Source of the DNA: JBOGDS01 sp050743075
GTDB taxonomy: Bacteria > Actinomycetota > Actinomycetes > Jiangellales > Jiangellaceae
Assembly (NCBI GenBank): GCA_050743075.1
Contig: JBOGDS010000017.1
Span: 1 to 56,572, forward strand
Direction: 5' to 3'
Length of the DNA: 56,572 nt
Shown: in pieces, positions 15,891 to 24,723 of the stretch
Layout: the number at the start of each line of letters is the position of its first letter
Numbering within the stretch: position 1 is the first letter of the stretch
The notes under the pieces: model-generated
Database searches by the model: none
The model's input: only the letters and a program-made list of their open reading frames with translations
What the model was told of the DNA's origin: nothing
Position numbers and translations under genes: made by a program

Positions 15891-16342
15891 CGTTGCTCCT
15901 CCCGTGGGCTGCCGAGGGCCCGCGCGGTCGCGTCCTTGAAGGCCATCCAGGACAGCAGGGCGCACTTGATGCGGGCCGGATAGCGGGCGACGCCGGCGAA
16001 GGCGATGCCGTCGCCCAGGATGTCCTCGTCCGGCTGGACGGTCCCCCTGCCCTGGATGAGCTCGACGAAGGCGTGATGGGTGCCGAACGCCTCGTCGACC
16101 GGATGACCCGAGACCAGTTCGTGCAGCACGCTCGCGGACGCCTGGCTGATCGAGCAGCCCTGGCCGTCGTAGGACACGTCGTCGATCCGGTCGCCGGACA
16201 TCCGGACCCGGACGGTGATCTCGTCGCCGCAGGTGGGGTTGACCTGGTGAGACTCTGCGTCGAAGGGCTCGCGCAGCCCGCGCCCGACGGGGCGCTTGTA
16301 GTGGTCCAGGATGATCTCCTGGTAGAGCGATGTCTCGATCAC
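15887..16342 (-). CDS. sufU: SufU, zinc-dependent sulfur transfer protein
   Basis: 151 aa, IscU-like fold. Begins IETSLYQEIILDHYKRPVG and carries the three conserved Cys: NPTCGDEI, DGQGCSISQASAS and RIKCALL, plus the Asp of C-G-D. In SUF systems without SufE, SufU uses bound zinc to accept sulfur from SufS. GTG at 16342 overlaps the sufS stop (GTGA), and its own stop overlaps sufT. The much longer open frame upstream is the shadow of sufS. Confidence 0.95.
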   Translation of the reverse strand: MIETSLYQEIILDHYKRPVGRGLREPFDAESHQVNPTCGDEITVRVRMSGDRIDDVSYDGQGCSISQASASVLHELVSGHPVDEAFGTHHAFVELIQGRGTVQPDEDILGDGIAFAGVARYPARIKCALLSWMAFKDATARALGSPREEQR

Positions 16343-17604
16343 TCGAAGTACCTCTTCACCCGCTCGACGCCGTCGGCGAGCGCGTCGATCTCGGCCATCG
16401 TGGTGTACACGTAGAACGACGCTCGGGTGGTCGCAGGAATTCCGTACCGGACGCACACGGGCCGGGCGCAGTGGTGACCCACGCGCACCGCGACGCCCTG
16501 TTCGTCGAGCACCTGGCCGACATCGTGCGGGTGGACTCCGTCCAGCGTGAACGAGATGGTCCCACCCCGCGAGATCGGCACCCGCGGGCCGACGAACCGC
16601 ACACCGTCGATGTCGCTCAGGTGCTGCAGCGCGTACGTCGTCAGCGCCATCTCGTGCGCTGCCACCGCCGCCATGCCCAACCCGGAGAGGTAGTCGACGG
16701 CCGCACCGAGCCCGACGGCCTGGGCGATCGGGGGGGTGCCGGCCTCGAACTTGTGCGGAAGCCGGGCGTACGTCGAGCGCGCCATGTCGACGGTCTCGAT
16801 CATCTCGCCGCCCCCCAGGAACGGCGGCAAACCGTCCAGGACCTCGGTGCGGCCCCACAGAACGCCGATCCCGGTCGGCCCGCACATCTTGTGCCCGGTG
16901 AATGCGATCAGGTCGGCGCCGAGATCGGTGACGTCCACCGGCGCGTGCGGGACGGACTGGGAGCAGTCGAGCAGGACCAGTGCGCCCACCTCCCGGGCCT
17001 GCGCGACGATCGGCGAGACCGAGTTGACCGTGCCCAGGATGTTCGACTGGTGCACCATCGAGACGATCTTCGTCCGTTCGTTCACCAGGTCGTCGAGATT
17101 CGAGACGTCGAGGCGGCCCTCGTCGGTCAGGCCGAACCAGCGCAGCGTCGCACCGGTGCGTTGGCAGGCGAGCTGCCACGGCACGATGTTGGAGTGGTGT
17201 TCCATCTCGGTGATGACGACCTCGTCGCCGGGCCCGAGCCGGTACTGCGGGTCGGCCGCCAGGCCGCTCGCCAGCGTGTTGGCCACCAGGTTGAGCGCTT
17301 CGGAGGCGTTCTTGGTGAAGACCACCTCGGCGCGGCTCGGTGCGCCGATGAAGGCGGCCACCTTGTCGCGGGCACCCTCGTAGGCGGCCGTGGCCTCCTC
17401 GCCCAGCTGGTGCACGGCGCGGGCGACGTTGGCGTTGTGCCGTTCGTAGTGGTCGGCCAGCGTGTCCAGCACGGCGCGCGGCTTCTGCGACGTGTTGGCC
17501 GAGTCGAGGTAGACCAACGGTTTGTCGCCGGCCAGCCGCCGCTCCAGGATCGGGAAGTCCTTGCGGACTCTCTCGACGTCGAGCGGACTCTGCAGGTCGT
17601 ACAC
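16339..17604 (-). CDS. sufS: SufS cysteine desulfurase
   Basis: 421 aa PLP enzyme that takes sulfur from cysteine for cluster assembly. The PLP lysine lies in LIAFTGHKMCGPTGIG, the active-site Cys in VRVGHHCARPVCVRYG, and the PLP contacts in TEMEHHSNIVPW. The GTG at 17604 is chosen because a strong GAGGAGG ribosome site sits seven bases upstream; an in-frame ATG at 17631, overlapping the sufC stop by one base, would add nine residues. Works directly with SufU encoded next. Confidence 0.95.
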   Translation of the reverse strand: MYDLQSPLDVERVRKDFPILERRLAGDKPLVYLDSANTSQKPRAVLDTLADHYERHNANVARAVHQLGEEATAAYEGARDKVAAFIGAPSRAEVVFTKNASEALNLVANTLASGLAADPQYRLGPGDEVVITEMEHHSNIVPWQLACQRTGATLRWFGLTDEGRLDVSNLDDLVNERTKIVSMVHQSNILGTVNSVSPIVAQAREVGALVLLDCSQSVPHAPVDVTDLGADLIAFTGHKMCGPTGIGVLWGRTEVLDGLPPFLGGGEMIETVDMARSTYARLPHKFEAGTPPIAQAVGLGAAVDYLSGLGMAAVAAHEMALTTYALQHLSDIDGVRFVGPRVPISRGGTISFTLDGVHPHDVGQVLDEQGVAVRVGHHCARPVCVRYGIPATTRASFYVYTTMAEIDALADGVERVKRYFE

Positions 17605-17630
17605 CGTGGTGCCTCCTCGCGGTCGACGCA

Positions 17631-18389
17631 TCAGGCCGACGTGCCGGCGTAGCTCACGTAGCCCTCCGCCTCGAGCTTGTCCGCGAGGTCGGGACCGCCC
17701 TCCTCGGCAATCCGGCCGTCGACGAACACATGCACGAAGTCAGGCTTGATGTAGCGCAGGATGCGCGTGTAATGGGTGATGAGCAGCACGCCTTTGCCAC
17801 CCCGGGCGTGGAACCGGTTGACCCCGGCGGCGACGACGCGCAGCGCGTCGATGTCGAGCCCGGAGTCGGTCTCGTCGAGGATGGCGATGCTCGGGTCGAG
17901 CAGTTCGAGTTGCAGGATCTCGTGCCGCTTCTTCTCGCCGCCGGAGAAGCCGGTGTTGAGGTCGCGCTCGGCGAACGCCGGGTCCATGGCGAGGTCGTCC
18001 ATCGCGGTCTTGACGTCCTTGACCCAGGTGCGCAGCCTGGGCGCCTCGCCCGCGACGGCGGTCTTGGCCGTGCGCAGGAAGTTCGAGACCGAGACACCCG
18101 GCACCTCGACCGGGTACTGCATGGCCAGGAACAGCCCGGCCCGGGCCCGCTCGTCGACCTTCATGGCGAGCACGTTCTCGCCGTCGAGGGTGACCGTGCC
18201 CCGGGTCACGGTGTACTTCGGGTGGCCGGCAACGGAATAGGCCAGCGTGGACTTTCCGGATCCGTTCGGTCCCATGATCGCGTGGATCTGCCCGGCCCGT
18301 ACGGTGAGGTCGACGCCGCGGAGGATCTCCTTGGGGCCGGCCTCCGTCTGGACGGAGACGTGCAGGTCGTGGATCTCGAGCGTGCTCAT
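17631..18389 (-). CDS. sufC: SufC ATPase
   Basis: 252 aa ABC-type ATPase of the SufBCD scaffold. Walker A is MGPNGSGKSTLAYS, the signature is TGFSGGEKKRHEIL, and Walker B is SIAILDETDSGLDIDAL, the form specific to SufC. It has no membrane partner; ATP binding drives rearrangement of the SufB-SufD pair. The ATG at 18389 matches family starts. An in-frame ATG at 18428 would overlap the sufD stop (ATGA) and add 13 residues, so either may be used. Confidence 0.95.
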   Translation of the reverse strand: MSTLEIHDLHVSVQTEAGPKEILRGVDLTVRAGQIHAIMGPNGSGKSTLAYSVAGHPKYTVTRGTVTLDGENVLAMKVDERARAGLFLAMQYPVEVPGVSVSNFLRTAKTAVAGEAPRLRTWVKDVKTAMDDLAMDPAFAERDLNTGFSGGEKKRHEILQLELLDPSIAILDETDSGLDIDALRVVAAGVNRFHARGGKGVLLITHYTRILRYIKPDFVHVFVDGRIAEEGGPDLADKLEAEGYVSYAGTSA

Positions 18390-18424
18390 CGGTGTCGTTG
18401 CCTCATGGTGGTCGAAGGGATGGG

Positions 18425-19633
18425 TCATGTAGCGCTGGTGTCGAGGACGGCGAGCTCGCGCTCGACCGTGGTCAGGAGCCGGTCGGTCAGCTCGGGCACA
18501 CCGATCTGGGTGATCAGCGACGCGAAGAACCCGCGCACGACCAGCCGCCTGGCCTGGTCCGCGGGGATCCCGCGTGCCTGGAGGTAGAACAGCTGCTCGT
18601 CGTCGAAGCGGCCGGTGGCGCTGGCGTGGCCGGCGCCGACGATCTCGCCGGTCTCGATCTCCAGGTTGGGCACGGAGTCCGCCCGCGCGCCGTCGGTGAG
18701 CACGAGGTTGCGGTTGAGCTCGTAGGTCGTGATGCCCTCGGCCTCGGGCCGGATCAGCACGTCGCCCACCCACACCGCGTGGGCGTTCTTGCCCTGCAGG
18801 GCGCCTTTGTAGGCGACGTTGCTACGGGCGTTCGGAGTGTTGTGGTCCACGAACAGCCGGTTCTCGATGTGCTGGCCGGCGTCGACGAAGTACAGCCCGA
18901 GCAGCTGGGCGTCGCCTCCCGGGCCGGCGTAGTCGAGCGACGTGCCGGTGCGGACGAGGTTGCCGCCGAAGGTGACGACGACGTGCTTGACGGTCGCGTC
19001 GCAGCCGACCCGGATGTGGTGGTGCGAGAGGTGGACGGCATCGTCGGCCCAGTCCTGCAGGCTCACAAGCGTGAGGTTCGCGCCGTCCTCGACCACGACC
19101 TCGACGTTGTCGACGAAGGCCGCCGAGCCCTCGTGCTCGAGCACGACGACGGCCTGGCTGTACGCCTCCGCGGTGACGACGGCGTGGCCGGCCGTAGCCT
19201 TCTCGGCGGAGAGGCCGCGGAACCGGACGACTGTGGGCCCATCGGCGACGACCTCCCGCGGCACGGTCACCGCGAGCACCTTGTCCGCCTCGGCCCAGGC
19301 CCGGGCGCTGACCCGGTCGTTCGGGACGTACCCGGAGCTGCCGCGCCGCGCGTCGTCGGCTTCGGCGGTCTCGACGCGCACCAGCGGGTCGGCGTCGACA
19401 GTGACCTCGTAGTCGTGGCCGTCCAAGGCGGCGTCGGTATGCAGGTTGCGCAGCCGCACCATCGGGGTGAACCGCCAGGCCTCCTCCCGCCCGCGTGGGA
19501 CGGGGTGCTGGTCGACGTCGAAGGACGCGAACCGGTGCAGCGAACTACCGCCATGCCCAGCCGGGCGCGTGGTCCCGCCGCCGTGGGAGTGCTCGGTGAG
19601 ACCGTGCGGAGCTGTCTTCTCCAGTGTGGTCAT
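18425..19633 (-). CDS. sufD: SufD scaffold subunit
   Basis: 402 aa, beta-helix protein that pairs with SufB and SufC. The core shows LVSLQDWADDAVHLSHHHIRVG split over a helix turn, NARSNVAYKGALQGKNA and the C-terminal RFDDEQLFYLQARGIPADQAR followed by VVRGFF, all typical of SufB/SufD. The His-rich leader (THGLTEHSHGGG-type) is low complexity. ATG at 19633, five bases after the sufB stop. Unlike its neighbour SufB it carries no intein. Confidence 0.94.
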   Translation of the reverse strand: MTTLEKTAPHGLTEHSHGGGTTRPAGHGGSSLHRFASFDVDQHPVPRGREEAWRFTPMVRLRNLHTDAALDGHDYEVTVDADPLVRVETAEADDARRGSSGYVPNDRVSARAWAEADKVLAVTVPREVVADGPTVVRFRGLSAEKATAGHAVVTAEAYSQAVVVLEHEGSAAFVDNVEVVVEDGANLTLVSLQDWADDAVHLSHHHIRVGCDATVKHVVVTFGGNLVRTGTSLDYAGPGGDAQLLGLYFVDAGQHIENRLFVDHNTPNARSNVAYKGALQGKNAHAVWVGDVLIRPEAEGITTYELNRNLVLTDGARADSVPNLEIETGEIVGAGHASATGRFDDEQLFYLQARGIPADQARRLVVRGFFASLITQIGVPELTDRLLTTVERELAVLDTSAT

Positions 19634-19638
19634 CGGGC

Positions 19639-22600
19639 TCAGCCCACCGCGCCTTCCATCTGCAGCTCGATCAGCCGGTTGAGCTCGAGTGCGTACTCCA
19701 TCGGAAGCTCGCGGGCGATCGGCTCGACGAAGCCGCGGACGATCATCGCCATGGCCTCGTCCTCGTTCATGCCGCGGCTCATCAGGTAGAAGAGCTGGTC
19801 CTCGCTGACCTTGGAGACCGTCGCCTCGTGACCCATGGACACGTCGTCGGTCCGTACGTCGACGTACGGGTAGGTGTCCGAGCGGGAGATGGTGTCGATC
19901 AGCAGGGCGTCGCACTTGACCGTGCTGGCGCTGTGCTCGGCCCGCGGCATGATCTGGACCAGCCCGCGGTAGGACGTGCGGCCACCGCCGCGCGCCACCG
20001 ACTTCGAGATGATCGTCGACGAGGTGTGCGGAGCCATGTGCACCATCTTGGCGCCGGCGTCCTGGTGCTGCCCCTCGCCGGAGAAGGCGACCGAGAGCGT
20101 CTCGCCCGTGGCGTGCTCGCCCATCAGCCAGACCGCCGGGTACTTCATCGTCACCTTGGATCCGATGTTGGCGTCGGTCCACTCCATGGTGGCGCCCTCG
20201 GCCGCCGTGGCCCGCTTGGTGACCAGGTTGTAGACGTTGTTCGACCAGTTCTGGATGGTCGTGTACCGGCAGCGGGCGCCCTTCTTCACGATGATCTCGA
20301 CGACCGCACTGTGCAGCGAGTCCGACGAGTAGATCGGCGCCGTGCAACCCTCGACGTAGTGCACGTAGGCGTCCTCGTCGACGATGATCAGGGTCCGCTC
20401 GAACTGGCCCATATTCTCGGTGTTGATGCGGAAGTAGGCCTGCAGCGGGACGTCGACGTGCACACCCTTCGGCACGTAGATGAACGAGTTGTGCGCGACG
20501 ATGCCGTTGGCGACGAAGTTCTCCAGACCAATGACCTGGATGTCGTAGGTCGGCTTTTCCCCTACTGCAACCTTGCTCTGCAGCACAGCAAATCCGACGC
20601 TGTCCGTAGCGAGCGACGAGAAGTTGAGCCCGGTCGCGGCCGTGTACCGCCCTCCGCGCCCCTTGCTCGCATGCTTGCCCCGCTTGTGCGGGTCACGAGT
20701 GCCGACCCGGCTCAGGTCGCCCTGAATCCGCAACCGCCATGACGTCGCAGTCGCCGTGTGACCGTCCTTGAAGATCTGTGTACGAGTGCGCTCCATGAGC
20801 CGGCCGTCGGCGTAAAGGCCACAGCCGATCGCGAGTTGCCTGACGTCTTCGAGCAGTTTTCTATTGCATAGCTCGATCGCCATCGTGGCACCGTCGTTAT
20901 CGGTCCAGCCGTCAGCGTCGATAAGGCCGCCGAGCAATGCAAGTTGCTCCTCGTGCGGGAGGCTGAACACCCACGCGGGCAGCCGCTTGCTATGCGCATC
21001 GCCAGCAAACCCCAAGTCCGTAAGCCAAATGCCAAGTGCCTTCGAGCTCACCACAAAGCCGCGCTTCACAGGAGTGACTCGCTCCACTCCGAACCGACGC
21101 TGCAGGAGCCGCACAGCCTGGTCGTGCAAAGGATCTTCGACAGGCACGGAGAACGAGATCTGGCGCATGTGATCGTGCGGAGAAGCAGTGTGGCCGTCGC
21201 CGAGCCAGAGCCCGAGCAACCAGCACAGCTCGCTGTTGGTCGTCTCCGGAATAGAGATCGACCGGCGGGAGTGGTTCTTGATGTAGGGCTTCGGCTGCGG
21301 CAGAGCAACGGGTTCACCATCGTCGGGGAGTACCCGGGCAATGGCGACATGCTCGCCCTCTTCAATGTCATCAAGCTGCGCCCAAACAGCCGTCCAGTGC
21401 GTCCGGCCCCCTTGTCTCACCCGCCGCGCCACAAGGAACTGGTGGTTACCGGTGGCCTCGAGCGTCCGGCCAGCTACACGGATCTCGTACGTCTGCTTAG
21501 TACCGCTGGCCACCTTGTCCAGCACCTTGCCGCGCTGAACGTTGCGGCCGGCGTCGACCCCGAAGACCTCGTCACCAGGCCCGACGTCAGCGATGCTCAC
21601 CAGGCCTCTGCCCTTGACGTTGATGCGAGCGTCGGCTGTCAGGCAACCGCCGGACCACACCGCGGTGTTGAGCGCGGAGAACTTGTTGTCGCCGGCAGGG
21701 ATGACCGAGGTGAAGTACTCGCGGAACAGCTCCGGGTGCTCGCGCAGCCCGGTGTCGGTGTCCAGGAAGATGACGCCCTGTTCTTCCAGATCCTCCCGGA
21801 TCTTGTGGTACACGACTTCGGAGTTGTGTACGACCATGCCTTCGGCGATGAAGTTGTGCGGCCCGTCCACCTCGATGTCGTACACAGGCTCGATGTCGAA
21901 GGGCTCGATGGAGACAACCGGCATGAAGCCCAACCAGTCGTTGCAGTGGCTCTTGAAGGACAGGCCTTGCGCGCCCGTATCGCCGTGTTCGTAGCGGCCT
22001 GGGCTAAAGCGCTCGGTGCGCTTGGGATCGCGGCATCCCAGTCTGGTGTAGTCACCGCTGATGCTGACGCGGAACGCACCACCCATCCGCTCGGGTGCGT
22101 GGCGGTGTGGCTGTGTGAAGCCCCACGGCCCACCGGAGCGCAGCCCACTGAGCTCTGCCAGTTCCTGGAACTGTTCGATCAGCGGCGCACTGACACAGGT
22201 CAGGTAGACGGCATCACGAGTCGGACGAACGTAGCCGTCCGCATCGACCCAACCGCCGAGGAACGCGAGACGCTGGTCCTTGGGCAATCCGAACACCCAC
22301 TCGGGCACCGATTTGCTTTTCGACGTGCCGGCGAAGCCGAGCCGCCACATCCAGTCGACGAGTGCCTTGGAGTTGATGACCACCCGGTGCTTGTCCGCAG
22401 CAATCGCACGGAGCCCGAACTGTTCGCTCACGATGTGCTGGATCTCCCCGCGCACGTGGGCATCGGTCTCCGGAATGGCGAACTGGACCCGGTGAGTCTT
22501 ACCCGAGTCTTGAAGGTTCCCGTCACCAACGAAGAGTCCAAGGAGCCACATGAGGTCGACATTCGTCGTCGCAGGACCATGGACGGGGCTCTCGAGATGA

Positions 22601-23373
22601 TGATCGCCGTTGGTCAGTTGCGGAAGCCCGTGAGGAACGCCGAAATCGGGCAGCTGGCGTGGCACCGCCACGAGGTCACCCTGACGCAGCTCTCCAACCG
22701 CCAGCCACATACGGGCCCAGCGTGCCCTCGTGTCGCCGTCAGCTCGCATGTCGCGTAGGGCCAGCACGGGGTGGTTGTCGGTCGCGACGAACCGCCGGGC
22801 CGTCCGGCGTCCGACGACGACCTCGTGGGTCTGGCGGACCCCGGTCTGTGCCATCGCCCGAACCGGTGCCGTGACGAACCGCTCAGCCCGCTCGTCGTAA
22901 GAAAAGATCGTGTCACCAGGTTCGATCTCTTTGATCATGACCTGGCCTCGGTTGGCGGTCCAGATCCGCGTTTCGCCTCGAGCACATTCGTACTGAGCGG
23001 CCACGCCGGAGACCAGGCGCTGCTTCTCGGCCTCAGGGATGCCGAGCTTGTCGTAGGTGTTCTTGATGTCTTCCGGCAGGTCGTCCCAGCTCGCCGCCTG
23101 CTTCTCGGTCGAGCGGACGAAGTACTTGATGTTGTCGAAGTCGATGCCCGACACGTCGGCGCCCCAGGTGGGGATCGGCTTCTTGCCGAACAGCCGCAGC
23201 GCCTTGAGACGGGTCTCCAGCATCCATCCGGGCTCGTTCTTCAGCGCCGAGATCTCCCGGACCACGTCCTCGGACAACCCGCGGCGTGCAATGGCGCCGG
23301 CGTCGTCGGAGTCGGCCCAGCCGTACTCGTAGCGGCCCAGACCCTCGAGCTCGGGATGAGCGGTCGTGGTCAT
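19639..23373 (-). CDS. sufB: SufB scaffold subunit interrupted by two inteins
   Basis: 1244-aa precursor. Removing residues 130-517 and 577-962 leaves exteins of 129, 59 and 282 aa, a 470-aa SufB of normal length. Host pieces are conserved: GWMLETRLKALRLFGKKPIP, SEVVYHKIREDLEEQGVIF, SFIYVPKGVHVDVPLQAYFR, and EDQLFYLMSRGMNEDEAMAM near the end. SufB holds the nascent Fe-S cluster with SufC and SufD, so both inteins must be spliced out for Fe-S assembly. The second insertion point (WSGG/SFIY) corresponds to the region used by the mycobacterial SufB intein; the first is after VAAQYE. It overlaps sufR by four bases. Splicing itself is inferred from intact motifs. Confidence 0.96.
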   Translation of the reverse strand: MTTTAHPELEGLGRYEYGWADSDDAGAIARRGLSEDVVREISALKNEPGWMLETRLKALRLFGKKPIPTWGADVSGIDFDNIKYFVRSTEKQAASWDDLPEDIKNTYDKLGIPEAEKQRLVSGVAAQYECARGETRIWTANRGQVMIKEIEPGDTIFSYDERAERFVTAPVRAMAQTGVRQTHEVVVGRRTARRFVATDNHPVLALRDMRADGDTRARWARMWLAVGELRQGDLVAVPRQLPDFGVPHGLPQLTNGDHHLESPVHGPATTNVDLMWLLGLFVGDGNLQDSGKTHRVQFAIPETDAHVRGEIQHIVSEQFGLRAIAADKHRVVINSKALVDWMWRLGFAGTSKSKSVPEWVFGLPKDQRLAFLGGWVDADGYVRPTRDAVYLTCVSAPLIEQFQELAELSGLRSGGPWGFTQPHRHAPERMGGAFRVSISGDYTRLGCRDPKRTERFSPGRYEHGDTGAQGLSFKSHCNDWLGFMPVVSIEPFDIEPVYDIEVDGPHNFIAEGMVVHNSEVVYHKIREDLEEQGVIFLDTDTGLREHPELFREYFTSVIPAGDNKFSALNTAVWSGGCLTADARINVKGRGLVSIADVGPGDEVFGVDAGRNVQRGKVLDKVASGTKQTYEIRVAGRTLEATGNHQFLVARRVRQGGRTHWTAVWAQLDDIEEGEHVAIARVLPDDGEPVALPQPKPYIKNHSRRSISIPETTNSELCWLLGLWLGDGHTASPHDHMRQISFSVPVEDPLHDQAVRLLQRRFGVERVTPVKRGFVVSSKALGIWLTDLGFAGDAHSKRLPAWVFSLPHEEQLALLGGLIDADGWTDNDGATMAIELCNRKLLEDVRQLAIGCGLYADGRLMERTRTQIFKDGHTATATSWRLRIQGDLSRVGTRDPHKRGKHASKGRGGRYTAATGLNFSSLATDSVGFAVLQSKVAVGEKPTYDIQVIGLENFVANGIVAHNSFIYVPKGVHVDVPLQAYFRINTENMGQFERTLIIVDEDAYVHYVEGCTAPIYSSDSLHSAVVEIIVKKGARCRYTTIQNWSNNVYNLVTKRATAAEGATMEWTDANIGSKVTMKYPAVWLMGEHATGETLSVAFSGEGQHQDAGAKMVHMAPHTSSTIISKSVARGGGRTSYRGLVQIMPRAEHSASTVKCDALLIDTISRSDTYPYVDVRTDDVSMGHEATVSKVSEDQLFYLMSRGMNEDEAMAMIVRGFVEPIARELPMEYALELNRLIELQMEGAVG
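20488..21645 (-). mobile_element. Intein 2 of SufB (386 aa, LAGLIDADG type)
   Basis: Begins at Cys (CLTADARI) and ends FVANGIVAHN, followed by Ser: the first Cys, penultimate His, terminal Asn and +1 Ser needed for splicing are all there. Block B is LEATGNHQF (T-x-x-H). A dodecapeptide homing endonuclease lies inside, with CWLLGLWLGDGH and LALLGGLIDADGWT, both acidic residues kept, so it may still cut the empty site. The region KALGIWLTDLGFAG plus RLPAWVFSLP matches a counterpart in intein 1, so the two share ancestry. Translated only as part of sufB. Confidence 0.95.
21823..22986 (-). mobile_element. Intein 1 of SufB (388 aa, LAGLIDADG type)
   Basis: Starts CARGETRIWT and ends NFIAEGMVVHN before Ser, with block B VATDNHPVLAL (T-x-x-H), so the splicing chemistry appears complete. 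The endonuclease repeats are MWLLGLFVGDGN and LAFLGGWVDADGYV, acidic residues intact. It is inserted between VAAQYE and SEVVYH, 59 extein residues ahead of intein 2. The endonuclease core resembles that of intein 2 (KALVDWMWRLGFAG and VPEWVFGLPKDQRL), while the ends differ more. Confidence 0.95.
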
Positions 23374-24164
23374 CGAGAAATCCCCTCCGGGGTGTGCTCG
23401 CCTGGATGCATGGTCTCAGCGCGCCCCGACATTGCCGGGACGGTTCCGTGCGGGATGTGCGTGGTGCAGACACCGTCGCCGTGAGCGATGGTCGCCAGGC
23501 GCTGGACGTGGGTGCCGAGCAGCCGGGCGAAGGCCTCGGTCTCGGCCTCGCACAGCTGCGGGAACTGCTCGGCGACGTGGGCGACGGGGCAGTGGTGCTG
23601 GCAGAGCTGCTCACCGGCGGCGAGCGGCGACGCCTCGGCCGACGCCGCATAACCGTCGGCCGTGAGTACCCGGGCCAACTCTTCCGCGCGACGCTCCGGC
23701 CTCGCCGCATCGACGGCGACTCGGTAGCGCTGCTCGAGGTCGGCCACCCGCTGGCGCGCGAACTCCGCGACCAACTCCTCTCCCCCGGTCTCGGCGAGAA
23801 ACCGAAGCGCACCTACCGCCAGGTCGTCGTACGCCTGCTCGAACCGGTCCCTGCCCACCTCGGTGAGCGCAAAGACCTTGGCCGGCCGGCCCCGCCCACG
23901 CTGACCGTAGACGCGTGGCTCGCGCGCTTCGATCATGCCGTCACCCAGCAATGTGTCCAAGTGCCTGCGAATCGCGGCCGGAGTCAGCCCGAGCCGCTGG
24001 GCCAGGGCGGCTGCTGTCGACGGTCCGTTCTCCAGGATCGACCGGGCGACCCGCTCGCGCGTTCCGGCGTGCGGGTCGGCCGTCGCCGGCACGGCAGCCG
24101 GGTCCGGGGCGACGTCGCGCACGGTTTTCACAACACCATCGTGGTCTATTTCTGCTCTGCTCAC
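23370..24164 (-). CDS. sufR: SufR-type Fe-S-sensing transcriptional regulator
   Basis: Up to 264 aa. A DeoR/ArsR-like winged helix occupies about residues 35-100 (AAALAQRLGLTPAAIRRHLD, then RGRPAKVFALTEVGRD). The C-terminal Cys set LCQHHCPVAHVAEQFPQLC is the cluster-binding site typical of SufR. It probably represses the suf operon when holding a cluster. First gene of sufR-B-D-C-S-U-T, overlapping sufB (ATGA). The GTG at 24164 is the longest start; a GTG at 24131 is an alternative, because the 33 bases between are AT-rich and include a short ACCACGATGGT palindrome that could be promoter or operator. Confidence 0.93.
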   Translation of the reverse strand: MSRAEIDHDGVVKTVRDVAPDPAAVPATADPHAGTRERVARSILENGPSTAAALAQRLGLTPAAIRRHLDTLLGDGMIEAREPRVYGQRGRGRPAKVFALTEVGRDRFEQAYDDLAVGALRFLAETGGEELVAEFARQRVADLEQRYRVAVDAARPERRAEELARVLTADGYAASAEASPLAAGEQLCQHHCPVAHVAEQFPQLCEAETEAFARLLGTHVQRLATIAHGDGVCTTHIPHGTVPAMSGRAETMHPGEHTPEGISR

Positions 24165-24247
24165 AAGCCGCCGCTCGTGGTATGGCTCACGCAGCCAAGG
24201 CTTGCCTCACCCGGCGAACGGGCGTGCTCACGCGGGACAATGCTGCG

Positions 24248-24634
24248 ATGCGGCGTGTGCGGGTACTGGTCAAGCTGGACTACCGGCCCCTGGCCTCCTA
24301 CTCAGGCGATCTTCCCGGGCTCGCGGCGACGTCGCCATCGGTCACCGGCCACCGGCTGGGCGGCGGTTCGACCGCCGAGCAGGAGTACGCAGAGCACATC
24401 GCCACGATCGAGCGGGAGTTTCGGGCGGCCCTCGACGCTGCGGTGCCCGAAGCCGACATAGCCCGCAGCCTTCGCACCGTGTTCGGCGGCGTCGCCGCGG
24501 TGATCCCTGCGAACCGGGTGGCGGACGTCCGCGCGCTGGCCCACGTTGTCGACGTGTATCCCGACCAGGTCGGGCACCAGGACCCGCCCGACCCGACGTC
24601 CACGGGTCGCGACACGCAAACACGACGGAAATGA
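24248..24634 (+). CDS. Stand-alone subtilase propeptide (inhibitor I9-like)
   Basis: 128 aa from an ATG at 24248, without signal peptide or protease domain. It is a close copy of the propeptide of the S8 protease starting 90 bases downstream: LVKLDYRPLASYSGDLPGLA against IVKLDYDAAASYAGTVSGLD, ATSPSVTG identical, STAEQEY against STAEQAY, and SLRTVFGGVAAVIPAN against SLRVVYGGIAATVPAN. Propeptides of this type fold and inhibit subtilisins, and free-standing I9 proteins exist as inhibitors. No strong ribosome site is seen and the predicted product would stay in the cytoplasm, so it may be a duplicated remnant instead. Same strand as the protease, divergent from sufR. Confidence 0.65.
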   Translation: MRRVRVLVKLDYRPLASYSGDLPGLAATSPSVTGHRLGGGSTAEQEYAEHIATIEREFRAALDAAVPEADIARSLRTVFGGVAAVIPANRVADVRALAHVVDVYPDQVGHQDPPDPTSTGRDTQTRRK

Positions 24635-24723
24635 ACCGCCCATCGTGCTGCGCCGTGCCACAAGCGGTAGTAACTTCCTCGCATGCGTAGGGGCGCCGGG
24701 CCCCGGTCCCAGGGAGGGCAATG

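Noticed and set aside
24129..24165. ACCACGATGGT palindrome as a SufR operator
   Set aside because: Only four paired bases per arm, and the true sufR start is uncertain; too weak to list as a site.
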